Origin: JAGWAJ01 sp026707615
GTDB taxonomy: Bacteria; Acidobacteriota; Vicinamibacteria; Vicinamibacterales; UBA8438
Reading direction: 5' to 3'
Length of the DNA stretch: 64,000 bases
Assembly: GCA_965207595.1 (NCBI GenBank)
Contig: CBDBMW010000012.1
Span: 1,860,001-1,924,000 of the forward strand
The notes beneath the pieces are model-generated. The model saw only the letters and a program-made list of their open reading frames with translations. It made no database searches and had not been told where the DNA came from. The translations under genes were made by a program, and so were the position numbers. Below are positions 7,960 to 16,136 of the stretch, piece by piece (within the stretch, counting starts at the first letter, position 1; the number at the start of each line of letters is the position of its first letter).

Positions 7960-9210
7960 TCAGCGGGTCGGCAGCAGCGGCGGCCGGCCCGGCGGCAGGT
8001 GCTGGTCGAAGGCGATCAGGATCGTCGCGTCGGCGACGTGCCCGGCCATCAGGTCGACGAGGTCGACGAGGTTCGTCGTGCCTCCGACCGCGTCCACGGC
8101 GCCGGCGTAGGTGGCCGGGGTGACGGTGTGCGGGCCGAAGAGCTCGCGGCCGAAGGCGACGAGCGCCGCTTCCTTCTGGCCCAGCCCGGCGACCGAAGCG
8201 CCGTCGCGGACCGCCTCGATGACGGCCGGGGCGAGGCCGTTCTCGCGCGCGGCGGGCTCGGTGAGGGTCCACGTGTACTGCACGTCGTAGGCGCGCGCGG
8301 TCACCAGGGCCGCGAGGTCGAGGAGCGGCCGGGCGACGTTGGCCTCGAGCGACGCGCGGCCGGCGCCGTGGCCGCGGATCTGGCCGGGGCCCGTGCCGTA
8401 GGGGGAGAGCGTGCGGCCGTAGAGGCTGGGGGTGGCGCGCGTGATCTCGGCGGGCCGCGGCAGCGGCTCCAGGCGGCTGCGGGAGCGCGGATCGATGTCG
8501 TCCGGCGGTGTGAACGGCAGCGGCAGGAGTTGCGGCCAGCCGGGCGGCATCTGCTGGTTGAACGCGGCAAGGCGGGCCGCGGTGGCGGCGTAGCGGCCCA
8601 TGAGGGTGACGATGTCGACGAAGCCGGCCTCACCGAAGAGCGCCACGGCGCGGCGGTAGGTCTCCGGGCTCAGGCGGTGGGCGCCGAAGATCTCGCGGCC
8701 GGCCTGGACGATCGTCGCCTCGCGCTCGCCCAGTCCGTCGAGCGCCTCGCGGTTCCGCACGACGTCGATGACGGCCGGCTCGAGCCCGACGGCCAGCGCT
8801 TCGAGCTCGTGCAGCGTCCATTCGAAGGGCGCGTCGTGCTCGCGGGCCGTGATCAGGATAGCCAGCTCCAGGAGCGGACGGCCCGCCGCGGCGTCCCAGC
8901 GGACATTGGCCCCCGAGCCGGCGGCGCGGATGGCATCGGCGGCCGCTGTCGGACCGCCGGACGGGTCGGCGGCGGGGATCGCGAGCCGGTTCCGGGAGGT
9001 CGGGTTGACGTCCGCGGGGAGAGCCGTTTCGGCCTGTGCGCCAGCCGGAAGCGCCGGCTCGGCCCCCGGGGCCGACGCAGAGGCCGGCTCCGATGCGCCC
9101 ATCAGGAGGGCCGTCACCGCCAGCAAGGAGAAGACGACCCACGCCCACACGCCAAAGACCCGGATCATGTGCCGCATCCGGACAACCCTCGCGAACTCGT
9201 GCGTGAGCAT
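7960..9210 (-). CDS. Exported protein with two carboxymuconolactone decarboxylase-like domains
   Basis: A 416-residue protein with an N-terminal hydrophobic export segment (about residues 16-40) ending near ASASA. Two homologous CMD/AhpD-like helical domains follow. Each has a variant of RPLLxLAxLxTAR, a WTL segment, AVIDVVRN or AVIEAVRD, GLGxxEA and GREIFGAHRLSPETY or GRELFGPHTVTPATY, at roughly 95-225 and 290-405. The protein contains no cysteine, so the CxxC redox pair and proton-relay site of AhpD or true CMD is missing from both halves. The ATG at 9208-9210 has a GGGAG box 8 nt upstream. It is probably a secreted enzyme-like or binding protein of unknown substrate, in the same block as other exported unknowns. 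Confidence 0.8.
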   Translation of the reverse strand: MLTHEFARVVRMRHMIRVFGVWAWVVFSLLAVTALLMGASEPASASAPGAEPALPAGAQAETALPADVNPTSRNRLAIPAADPSGGPTAAADAIRAAGSGANVRWDAAAGRPLLELAILITAREHDAPFEWTLHELEALAVGLEPAVIDVVRNREALDGLGEREATIVQAGREIFGAHRLSPETYRRAVALFGEAGFVDIVTLMGRYAATAARLAAFNQQMPPGWPQLLPLPFTPPDDIDPRSRSRLEPLPRPAEITRATPSLYGRTLSPYGTGPGQIRGHGAGRASLEANVARPLLDLAALVTARAYDVQYTWTLTEPAARENGLAPAVIEAVRDGASVAGLGQKEAALVAFGRELFGPHTVTPATYAGAVDAVGGTTNLVDLVDLMAGHVADATILIAFDQHLPPGRPPLLPTR

Positions 9211-9443
9211 CAGGTCACTCCCTGCTGTGCTTCCTCGCGTGGTGGTCGCTCCACACCGCTACGGCGGCCTTCGGCGACTGATCGCCGTCGCCCCCCGGGT
9301 CGTGAGTAGCAACCGGCACGAGCTTCTCTGCAGGCACCGATCATCCGACGGGTTTACGCCAAGCGGCATCCCGCTGCGGGGTGCTCCCGATGTTCAACGC
9401 CTCGACAAGCCGCACCGGCTGCCCGTCGTTGCCCCGGGTTGCG

Positions 9444-10571
9444 TCAGTCGCCGGCCGGCATGAACTTCTGCACGCGGCGGCCGTTGAGGGTCTCGCCGAC
9501 GTAGACGTTGCCGCCGGAGTCGACGGCGAGCGAGTGCGTGGCCTCGAACTGGCCCGCCATCCGCCCGCGGCGGCCCGTCGTGCCCATCGTCTCCAGCGAC
9601 TCGTGGCGCACCGTCCACAGCAGGTGGTTCCCGCCGTCGGCGTTGTAGATCCAGGTCTGGTCGGGGTCGGTGGAGAACGCGATGTCCCAGGCCGAGGCGC
9701 CCGCGGTCTCCCGGCCGACGAACCCCTCGCGGACGAACGTGCCGTCCTTCTGGAAGACCTGGAGGCGGTGGTTCATCCGGTCGCACACGTAGACGAGCCC
9801 CTCGTTGGAGAGCTGCACGCAGTGCACGGTGTCCCCGAAGATGGGGGAGGGGTCCGCCTGCTGGTCGTAGGGAGCGAGCTCGCCGTCGTCCGGCGCGCGG
9901 CCGTAGGCGCCCCAGTGACGCTTGTACTCGCCGGTGTCGGCGTCGAAGACGATGACCCGCCGGTTGCCGTAGCCGTCGGCCACGTAGACCTCGTTGGCCT
10001 CGGGGTCGACGCCGACGTCGGCCGCGCGGCCCAGGCGCGTCGTGTCGTGGCTGCCGCTGAGGGGGCCGGCGCTCCCGATCTGCAGCAGGAAGGTCCCGTC
10101 GCGCGAGAACTTCAGCACCTGCCCGTCGCCCTGCCCGTTGCCGCCGATCCAGACGTTGTCGAGGTGGTCGACGAAGATGCCGTGCTCCTCGTTGGGCCAC
10201 TCGTAGCCCTCGCCGGGGCCGCCCCAGGCCTGGACGACGTTGCCCTCCTGGTCGAACTCGATGACGGCGGGCGCCGGCACGCAGCACTCCGACGTCGGCG
10301 GGTCGACGGCGGCGCCGCGCTCGCTGTCGGTGAGCGAGCGGGGCCGGTGCAGCACCCAGATGTGGTCGCGCGAGTCGACGGCCACGCCGATGACGTGGCC
10401 GAGCAGCCACTTGTTGGGGAGCGGCTTCGGCCAGAACGGGTCGACCTCGAGCACCGCCCCCGGCACCTCGCCCTGCGCCGTCACGCTGACGGTGGTGCTC
10501 TGGCTGTAGCCGAAGGCGATCGCGAACGCGATGACGGCCCCGACGATCCACATGACGTGCTTCCGTTGCAT
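9444..10571 (-). CDS. Exported NHL-repeat beta-propeller protein
   Basis: A 375-residue protein with an N-terminal signal or anchor segment (residues 7-24), then NHL-type blades. These include HVIGVAVDSRDHIWVLHRP, HGIFVDHLDNVWIGGNG, DVGVDPEANEVYVADGYGN, CVQLSNEGLVYVCDRMNHR and SLAVDSGGNVYVGETLNGR. The repeated GVAVDxxGxVYVxDxxNxR pattern indicates a six-bladed propeller. A CC pair lies near residue 97. Similar proteins are annotated as peptidyl-alpha-hydroxyglycine lyase-like or simply NHL proteins; no lyase metal site can be confirmed. It lies 12 nt downstream of the PDLQGIW protein at 10584-11831, so the two are probably co-transcribed. Confidence 0.82.
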   Translation of the reverse strand: MQRKHVMWIVGAVIAFAIAFGYSQSTTVSVTAQGEVPGAVLEVDPFWPKPLPNKWLLGHVIGVAVDSRDHIWVLHRPRSLTDSERGAAVDPPTSECCVPAPAVIEFDQEGNVVQAWGGPGEGYEWPNEEHGIFVDHLDNVWIGGNGQGDGQVLKFSRDGTFLLQIGSAGPLSGSHDTTRLGRAADVGVDPEANEVYVADGYGNRRVIVFDADTGEYKRHWGAYGRAPDDGELAPYDQQADPSPIFGDTVHCVQLSNEGLVYVCDRMNHRLQVFQKDGTFVREGFVGRETAGASAWDIAFSTDPDQTWIYNADGGNHLLWTVRHESLETMGTTGRRGRMAGQFEATHSLAVDSGGNVYVGETLNGRRVQKFMPAGD

Positions 10572-10583
10572 CGCTACCCCCCC

Positions 10584-11831
10584 TTACCGGATCGGGTCGT
10601 CCAGCGTGCCGCCGCCGGTCGCGGTGTCGCGCGTGGCCGGATCGGGGCCGCGGCCCTCGGCGAAGGCCTGCTCCTCGATGCGGCTTCCCGCGAGCTGCCC
10701 CGGCAGGCCGTAGTTCCCCTCGTGGCAGCGCGGCTCGTAGTAGATGCGGTTCAATGTCCCGTCCTGCAGCTCCAGCTCCTGCCGGACCGTCCAGGGCCGC
10801 GCCCAGGTGGTCGGGTCATCGATGGTGACGATGTACTCGAGCGTCGTCTCGTCCAGCCGCCGCCAGCGCTCGACCAGGTGCAGGTTCTCGCGCGAGCCGC
10901 GGTAGCTGCGCTTCTCGGAGAAGTTGCGCACGTCGACCACCAGCGTCTCGCCCTCCCAGTGGCCGCGGGAGTCGCCGAAGCGCTGCCGGATGTGGGCCGG
11001 CAGGTGCTCGCTCCCGTCGACGGGGATGTTGCGCTGCCAGCCCTGGCCCTGGCCGACGTCGTAGAAGATGGCCACCTGGCCGGGCGACTGCACGATGCGG
11101 CGGAAGCCGCCGAAGTCCGGCAGGCCCGCCCCCATGCAGCGCTCCGACAGGCTGCGGTCCTCCGGCCCGTCGTTCCGGTTCAGGCGCCCCGTGTTGTAGA
11201 AGGGCGGCACTTCCTCGAACAGGGGCGAGGGGGGCGCGTACTCCCACCCGGCGCAGGCCGGCTCCTGCTGGCGGCAGGTCTCCGTGGCCTGGAGCAGTGC
11301 GAGCGCGAACTCCCGCTCCCCCCGCACGCGCTCCGCCGCCTCCGGCGTGAGGGCGGGTATACGCCCGTTCGGCGGGTCGATGATGAGCGACGTGCGGTCG
11401 CCGGTGGGCCGGATCGACTCGAACACCGCGTTGTAGGCGCCGCGGACGTCGCGCTCGGTCCCTAGCGGGGCGCGCTCGTCCCGCCGCAGCATCGCGCCGC
11501 GCTGCTCGTCGAGGGCCGCGCGCTGCTCGTCCGTGAACTCGGCAATGTCGGCGAACTGCGCCGGCCGCTGCAGCGGAGTCTGGTAGGGGTCGTTCCAGAT
11601 GCCCTGGAGGTCGGGCTCGCCCCACGCGGTACGGATTCCGCGCGCGGACGACTGGGCCCCCGCCGCGGGCGCAGCGGCGGGCGCGGCACCGGGCTCGACC
11701 CCTGCCGCGGCCACCTCGACGCCGCCGATGGACGCCCGGGCGCCGCCCGGCGCGGATGCCAGGTTCAGCAGCCCGATCACCAACGCGAGCACCGCCGCAA
11801 CGCCGATGATCTCGACAAGTCGTCTGGTCAT
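10584..11831 (-). CDS. Exported PDLQGIW-family protein, subfamily A
   Basis: A 415-residue protein with an N-terminal hydrophobic segment (residues 8-26), an Ala/Pro-rich spacer to about 60, and then the family marks. These are AWGEPDLQGIW, RTSLIIDPPNGRIPALTPEA, ERCMGAGLPDFGG, IFYDVGQGQGWQR, HWEGETLVVDVRNF and CHEGNYG near the C-terminus. Paired cysteines at CRQQEPAC and the Cys of CHEGNYG would suit an oxidising compartment. The family has no known reaction; it is very common in Acidobacteriota genomes as a hypothetical protein. The ATG at 11829-11831 follows AAGAGGCA. Its closest paralogue in the window is 17140-18396, which shares the AFAEGRGPDPAT tail. Confidence 0.8.
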   Translation of the reverse strand: MTRRLVEIIGVAAVLALVIGLLNLASAPGGARASIGGVEVAAAGVEPGAAPAAAPAAGAQSSARGIRTAWGEPDLQGIWNDPYQTPLQRPAQFADIAEFTDEQRAALDEQRGAMLRRDERAPLGTERDVRGAYNAVFESIRPTGDRTSLIIDPPNGRIPALTPEAAERVRGEREFALALLQATETCRQQEPACAGWEYAPPSPLFEEVPPFYNTGRLNRNDGPEDRSLSERCMGAGLPDFGGFRRIVQSPGQVAIFYDVGQGQGWQRNIPVDGSEHLPAHIRQRFGDSRGHWEGETLVVDVRNFSEKRSYRGSRENLHLVERWRRLDETTLEYIVTIDDPTTWARPWTVRQELELQDGTLNRIYYEPRCHEGNYGLPGQLAGSRIEEQAFAEGRGPDPATRDTATGGGTLDDPIR

Positions 11832-11880
11832 TGCCTCTTCCCCAACCGCGCCCACCGTTTCCGCGGGCCGCGCTGTGCCC

Positions 11881-11928
11881 TGCGGCGCTCGATGCCTGCG
11901 GCGCTCGATGCCTGCGGCGCTCGATGCG
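11881..11928 (+). repeat. Three tandem copies of a 16-bp unit
   Basis: The unit TGCGGCGCTCGATGCC occurs three times head to tail (11881, 11897, 11913), the last copy ending in G instead of C. It lies in the 181-bp gap between two divergent PDLQGIW genes, upstream of both start codons. It could be a slippage product or a set of binding sites. Confidence 0.85.
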
Positions 11929-12000
11929 TCGGGTTCAGGTACACCCCAATCGCGGGCGCATGTCAAGAAGGAGCGCGATCGGCCCGACGGATCCCGTCGG

Positions 12001-12006
12001 TACAAT
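12001..12006 (+). promoter_or_regulatory. -10 hexamer of a leaderless promoter
   Basis: TACAAT at 12001-12006 is followed by 6 nt and the GTG of the gene at 12013, with no ribosome binding site. The expected start of transcription falls on the start codon. No good -35 box is seen. Confidence 0.5.
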
Positions 12007-12012
12007 TGCGCC

Positions 12013-13026
12013 GTGACGGCACCGCACGGGACTCCGGGGCCCTTCGCAGGCCCGGTCGCGACCGCCGTGCTGGCGGTGGTGCTCGGCGCCGCCGCCGCGG
12101 CCCAGGAGGCGCCGCGGACGCCGTGGGGCGACCCGGACCTGCAGGGCATCTGGGTCGGGTCCACGCTGACGCCGCTGGAACGTGCGCCCGAGCACGAGGG
12201 GCGCGCGTTCCTGACCCGGGAGGAGGTCGCGGACCTCGAGGCCGAGGCGCGCGCGCATGCCGAGCGCCAGCGGACGCGGCCGGCCGAGCGGGCGCCGGCG
12301 GGCGGCGACGTCGACTACCGGCCGGACGGAAGCCTCGGCTACGACGCCTTCTGGATCGACGAGGGGCTCGTCTGGGAGCCGAGCGGGCGCACGTCGCTGA
12401 TCGTCGATCCGCCGAGCGGCCGCATCCCCTACACGCCCACCGCGCGCGACCACGAGCGGCCGTACGGCACCGGTCCCTGGGACTCGCACCTCGACCTCGA
12501 TACGGGCGAACGGTGCCTCGGCGACGGCCTGCCGCAGATCTGGTTCGGCGACAACCCGAACCACCAGATCTTCCAGACGCCCACCGTCGTCGTCATCGTG
12601 CACGAGATGTACAAGGAGCGCCGGATCATCCCCCTCGACGGCCGCCCCCCCACCGGCATCGTGCAGTGGAACGGGGCACCGCGCGGCCGGTGGGAAGGGA
12701 GCACGCTGGTGGTCGAGAGCCGCCGCTTCCCCGGCCGGCCCCAGGACCGCTACCGCCACATCTGGCGCGGACCCACCGCGAGCCTGCGCCTCGTCGAACG
12801 GTTCACGCGGGTGGATGCCGAGACGATGGCGTACGAGGCGACGATCGTCGACCCCACCCGCTTCACCCAGGCGTGGACCGTCCGCTTCCCGCTGACCACG
12901 GACCAGGCGGGGCGGGGACTGACGCCCGGGCACCCGTTCGAGTTCGCCTGCCACGAGGGGAACTACGCGATCGTCAACGTGCTCCGCGGCGCCCGGGTCG
13001 AGGACGAGCGTGTCCCCGATCGCTGA
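12013..13026 (+). CDS. Exported PDLQGIW-family protein, subfamily A
   Basis: A 337-residue protein. A signal peptide (hydrophobic residues about 12-30, ending AAAAAQ) is followed at once by TPWGDPDLQGIW (residues 37-47). Other family marks are GRTSLIVDPPSGRIPYTPTA, GERCLGDGLPQIW, RRIIPLDGRPP, RWEGSTLVVESRRF and FACHEGNYAIVN. It is the only family member of the 10-20 kb block on the plus strand and is divergent from 10584-11831. The GTG start is supported by the signal peptide beginning there and the TACAAT box 6 nt upstream. Function unknown; the exported location follows from the signal peptide. Confidence 0.8.
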   Translation: MTAPHGTPGPFAGPVATAVLAVVLGAAAAAQEAPRTPWGDPDLQGIWVGSTLTPLERAPEHEGRAFLTREEVADLEAEARAHAERQRTRPAERAPAGGDVDYRPDGSLGYDAFWIDEGLVWEPSGRTSLIVDPPSGRIPYTPTARDHERPYGTGPWDSHLDLDTGERCLGDGLPQIWFGDNPNHQIFQTPTVVVIVHEMYKERRIIPLDGRPPTGIVQWNGAPRGRWEGSTLVVESRRFPGRPQDRYRHIWRGPTASLRLVERFTRVDAETMAYEATIVDPTRFTQAWTVRFPLTTDQAGRGLTPGHPFEFACHEGNYAIVNVLRGARVEDERVPDR

Positions 13027-13027
13027 T

Positions 13028-13136
13028 CGCTCGCACGCGCCCGGCCATCCCCTGGCGCCAGGCGCACGCGTGGAGCGTTACGGGAGGGGGTCGGCGACCG
13101 GAGCTTGCTGCCCCTCAGGATCAGGTAGTCGCCGTA
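13028..13136 (-). pseudogene. Decayed copy of the 3' end of the membrane protein gene at 13700-15478
   Basis: On the minus strand this stretch reads GDYLILRGSK and, after a frame change, RGWPGACE. These match ADYPLVLRGSK and QGWPGACES at the end of the 592-residue protein encoded at 13700-15478. At the DNA level the block next to 13030 (CGCACGCGCCCGGCCATCC) recurs at 13729. The copy is about 110 bp long, carries a frameshift and has no start. It is a remnant of a partial duplication about 700 bp away. Confidence 0.6.
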
Positions 13137-13180
13137 GCGGAGGTGGCGTCTCGGCTGCGACGCCAGGCAGGTCGGGCGTG

Positions 13181-13462
13181 TCACTCTCCCGACTGGTCGC
13201 CGCCGGGCAGGACGACGCGTTCGATCGTCAGCAGTCTCTGCTCCACCTTGCCCAGACCGATCTCGACGTTGCGGAGTCGCTCGTCCAGGCCGTTGAACCG
13301 GTCCTCGAACCGATCCTCGATTCGATCGATCCGACTGCTCAGGCTGGCATTCAGGTCGTCGATCCGAGCATTCAGGCTCGTTCCCAGGCCCGAGATCTGC
13401 GCGGACAGCAGTCCGGCAAGAACCACCCCGGTTCCGATCAACCACTTCGTATCGTTGCTCAC
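13181..13462 (-). CDS. Small membrane-anchored coiled-coil protein
   Basis: A 93-residue protein starting at GTG 13460-13462, with GGGAGGGAAG directly upstream; an alternative ATG lies four codons earlier. Residues about 5-25 form one transmembrane helix (WLIGTGVVLAGLLSAQI). The rest is a heptad-rich coiled coil (ARIDDLNASLSSRIDRIEDR and a FNGLDERLRNVEIGLGKVEQ stretch). Proteins of this shape are common beside other genes as hypothetical proteins and probably oligomerise under the membrane. No function can be assigned. Its 5' side is flanked by the palindromic repeats at 13476-13607. Confidence 0.7.
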   Translation of the reverse strand: MSNDTKWLIGTGVVLAGLLSAQISGLGTSLNARIDDLNASLSSRIDRIEDRFEDRFNGLDERLRNVEIGLGKVEQRLLTIERVVLPGGDQSGE

Positions 13463-13475
13463 CTTCCCTCCCATC

Positions 13476-13607
13476 CTAGGAGCTTGCGCCGCGGAACGCA
13501 ACGGAGTGCGTGCCGCGGCGCAAGCTCCTGGGACGGTGGGGGCTGGGGCCGACCCGGAGCCTGCGACGGGTTGGCGGCGCTAGGAGCTTGCGCCGCGGAA
13601 CGCAACG
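13476..13607. repeat. REP-like GC palindrome cluster
   Basis: A 28-bp element (CTAGGAGCTTGCGCCGCGG then AACGCAACG) occurs at 13476-13503 and again, identical, at 13580-13607. Between them, 13507-13532 carries the inverted copy (TGCGTGCCGCGGCGCAAGC then TCCTGG). The first copy and the inverted copy form a stem of about 23 bp with a short loop. Related palindromes lie at 15573-15625 and, weakly, at 41430-41460. The layout fits a REP/BIME-type intergenic element. Confidence 0.7.
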
Positions 13608-13699
13608 CGACGGACCTGGCGGCGCCAGCAGGGTCTCCGGCCCACGTGCCGCCTCCCGGGTGATGCAAGACCAGCGCCAGAAGTCGTCCGCCGCGTGGC

Positions 13700-15478
13700 T
13701 CAAGGTCGCGAGGCCGCCCCGACCGACTCGCACGCGCCCGGCCATCCCTGGCGGCAGGCGCGGGCCTGGAGCGCCGCGGGATCGCGGTCGGTGATCGGGC
13801 CCTTGCTGCCCCGCAGGACGAGCGGGTAGTCGGCTGGCGTCGGCGACGCGCGCTCGAACGCCGCGGCACCGGTCGCTTCCCGCATCGCCCGCCCGTTCGC
13901 GCACGCCGGCTCGAACCCGAGCTCGCAGCCGCGCGCGAACGCGAGGGCGGCCTCGACCTCGGCCTCGCGGACATCCGCTCGCTCCGCCGTCGCCTCTCCG
14001 ACCACACCCGGATCGGCCCCCGCTCCGCCGCCTACCCCCGTCACGGCCCCCGCTGCCCCGGTACCGACACGCGCCTCACCCTGCGCCGCCAGCGCCGCCC
14101 GCAGGATGCCCGCCTCGTTGCACGCCCAGCCGGAGCCGCTGTTGCAGTGGCCCGACTGCTTCGCCGCCAGGTAGCGGCAGGCGTGGGGCCGACCGTCGGC
14201 GCAGGCCTGCTGCCAGAACGGCAGCCACTGGCCCGGATGCCGGTCGCCGGCGCCGCCCGCGGCGCTCATCGCGGCGAAGACCACCGCCCAGATGCCCATG
14301 TAGGCCAGGTGGCGCCGCCGCGGCGCGAGGGCGCGGCCGAGAGCGGCCGGGTCGAGGCGCCGCAGGGGCGACGAGCGGACGGCGCGGTCGATGGCGATGA
14401 CCGAGAGGTTCAGCAGCGGCACCTGCAGCAACTTGTCGTAGAAGGTCGGTGCCCCGGCACGGTCGAGCAGCACGTAGAGCGCGACCGTGCTCAGCCCGTA
14501 GAGGACGCCGAACAGCAGGCGCCCCAACTCCGTGCGGGGCGCGGTGGACGGGTCCGTGAACAGGAGGTGCATCCCGAGGAAGACGGCGATCGGGATGTAG
14601 GAGTCGTAGAAGAAGTAGACGCCGGTGGCCGCGAAGTAGAGCAGGCCGAAGGCGTAGGTCGAGGCCACGGCGGCCATCGTCATCGTCGTCACGCCGAAGA
14701 GGTACTGGCCGGGGAGCGCGATCAGGAAGATCGCCAGGTACATGTGGGGCGGGTAGAACTGCGAGATGGCGATGTCCTGCCCCCAGGTGAGGCCGCTCGT
14801 CCCGGTGGCGATGAGGGCCAGGGCGAAGACCGCGAGCGGGAACGACGCGGGGTTGAAGATGTGCACCCGGCGGCCGTCCCGCTCCCAGCGCAGCAGCTCC
14901 TTGGCCGCGAAGCCGAGCCCCACCAGCACGAACTGGAAGTAGAACCAGTCGTCGCCGAACCAGAGGAAGAGGTTGATGCTGAAGACGACCGGCACGGGGC
15001 CGAAGCCCACCCGGTGGGCGTCGCGCCGGGACCAGCCGAGGAGCAGGTCGAAGCCGTAGGCGAAGGCGAGCTGGCCGGCGATGAGCGGGACCGCGTCGTA
15101 GACCGGCGCCCAGTGCCAGCCCCAGTAGAGGAGCACGGAGGCCTGCGCGCAGGCCTGGAGGTAATGCTGGGCGCGCGGCGCGAGCTCGAGCGACCGGGGG
15201 CGGCCGCGGCCGCCCCGGCGCAGCGACGCGACGACGAGCAGGAGGTTCCACGCGGCGAGCACGCACGCGGCGCCGAGGAACGTCCCGAGGAGCGTCGCGT
15301 TCTGGTGGACCCGCGGCGAGAAGGCGAGTGCAACCAGAGCGAGCGCCGGGGCGAGCGCCACCCCGAAGCCGGCCGCGAGCGAGAGCGGGACGATGCGCTT
15401 CGCCTCCGGCTGGCGCCCCGTCCCCGGCAGCCCCACCGTCCCGCCCGGCGTTGCCCGGGGAACCGTGTCGCTCGACAT
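13700..15478 (-). CDS. Polytopic membrane protein (RnfD/NqrB-like) with cysteine-rich tail
   Basis: A 592-residue protein. About ten hydrophobic helices span residues 30-420. Within them HIFNPASFPLAVFALAL, FFYDSYIPIAVFLGMHLLF and FTDPSTAPRTELGRLLFG resemble RnfD/NqrB-type subunits. The flavin-attachment motif of those families was not found, so an Rnf role is uncertain. The tail from about 425 has regularly spaced Cys pairs (CADGRPHAC, CNSGSGWAC, CELGFEPAC, CRQGWPGAC). This is the CxxGxxxAC pattern of Sel1-like repeats and would lie outside the membrane. The ATG at 15476-15478 has no good ribosome binding site. A decayed copy of its 3' end lies at 13028-13136. Confidence 0.7.
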   Translation of the reverse strand: MSSDTVPRATPGGTVGLPGTGRQPEAKRIVPLSLAAGFGVALAPALALVALAFSPRVHQNATLLGTFLGAACVLAAWNLLLVVASLRRGGRGRPRSLELAPRAQHYLQACAQASVLLYWGWHWAPVYDAVPLIAGQLAFAYGFDLLLGWSRRDAHRVGFGPVPVVFSINLFLWFGDDWFYFQFVLVGLGFAAKELLRWERDGRRVHIFNPASFPLAVFALALIATGTSGLTWGQDIAISQFYPPHMYLAIFLIALPGQYLFGVTTMTMAAVASTYAFGLLYFAATGVYFFYDSYIPIAVFLGMHLLFTDPSTAPRTELGRLLFGVLYGLSTVALYVLLDRAGAPTFYDKLLQVPLLNLSVIAIDRAVRSSPLRRLDPAALGRALAPRRRHLAYMGIWAVVFAAMSAAGGAGDRHPGQWLPFWQQACADGRPHACRYLAAKQSGHCNSGSGWACNEAGILRAALAAQGEARVGTGAAGAVTGVGGGAGADPGVVGEATAERADVREAEVEAALAFARGCELGFEPACANGRAMREATGAAAFERASPTPADYPLVLRGSKGPITDRDPAALQARACRQGWPGACESVGAASRP

Positions 15479-15572
15479 CGCCGCGCGGGAACGCCGTGCC
15501 GGCCCGCGCCCCGGACGGCGTCAGCGGAGCCGCACGCCGTTCAGGGCCGCACCGGTGCGAGGAACGAAGTCA

Positions 15573-15625
15573 GGAGTCTGCGCCGCAGCACGCGCCATGC
15601 GAACGCTTGCGGCAGCACAGACTCC
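15573..15625. repeat. Inverted repeat, REP-like or terminator
   Basis: The left arm GGAGTCTGCGCCGCA (15573-15587) pairs with TGCGGCAGCACAGACTCC (15608-15625), with one internal bulge. The gap between DUF6152 (ends 15655) and the membrane protein (starts 15478) holds it, so it could end the upstream minus-strand transcript. It shares the GGAG..TGCGCCGC core with the 13476-13607 cluster. No T-run follows. Confidence 0.6.
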
Positions 15626-15654
15626 CGTATCGCCCGTTCAGTGGCGCAGGGCTC

Positions 15655-16089
15655 CTACCTGCCCGGCTGCTCGGGCCGGAGCTCGTAGGGCGCCCCGATG
15701 CCTGACGAGCCGAGGAACAGCTTCGTGCCGTCGGTGAACGTCAGGTCCCGGCCGTTGGCGCGGTTCGTGCCGTCCTTGGCCTGGTAGCCGTCGACGACCA
15801 CCCGCGTGCCGGGCTGCAGGGACCGCCGGGTGAAGCCGCGGCGGAACAGCACGTTCGGCGTGCCGCCCTCGAAGGCCCAGCTCTCCGTCGTGCCGTCCTC
15901 CAGATCCACCTCGAGGTGGATCCAGACGTGGGGGTTGACCCACTCCATCTTCGTCACGACGCCCTCGAAGTTCACGGGGCGGTCGGCGTCGAACTCGGCC
16001 GCGAACGCGTGATGGGCCTCGGCCGGGCCGTCGGCCCCGGCCAGCATGAGCGCGGCGCCCACGACTGCGACGGCGATTCTTGCTCGCAT
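15655..16089 (-). CDS. DUF6152 family exported protein
   Basis: A 144-residue protein with a signal peptide (residues 1-25, ending AEA), then the DUF6152 pattern: HHAFAAEFDADRPV, GVVTKMEWVNPHVWIHLEV and GTRVVVDGYQAKDGTNRANG. It is a small beta-rich periplasmic or secreted domain of unknown role, very often next to PDLQGIW-family genes in Acidobacteriota. Here it lies 47 nt downstream of one of them (16137-17114). The ATG at 16087-16089 is preceded by GGAGGGAGAAATC. Confidence 0.85.
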   Translation of the reverse strand: MRARIAVAVVGAALMLAGADGPAEAHHAFAAEFDADRPVNFEGVVTKMEWVNPHVWIHLEVDLEDGTTESWAFEGGTPNVLFRRGFTRRSLQPGTRVVVDGYQAKDGTNRANGRDLTFTDGTKLFLGSSGIGAPYELRPEQPGR

Positions 16090-16136
16090 GATTTCTCCCT
16101 CCTGCTGCGCCGATGGTCTCTCGTTGTCACGCCTCG

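Noticed and set aside
13700..15478. Assignment of the membrane protein as true RnfD or NqrB
   Set aside because: The flavin-attachment motif was not found, no other Rnf or Nqr genes are nearby, and the Sel1-like tail is foreign to those families.
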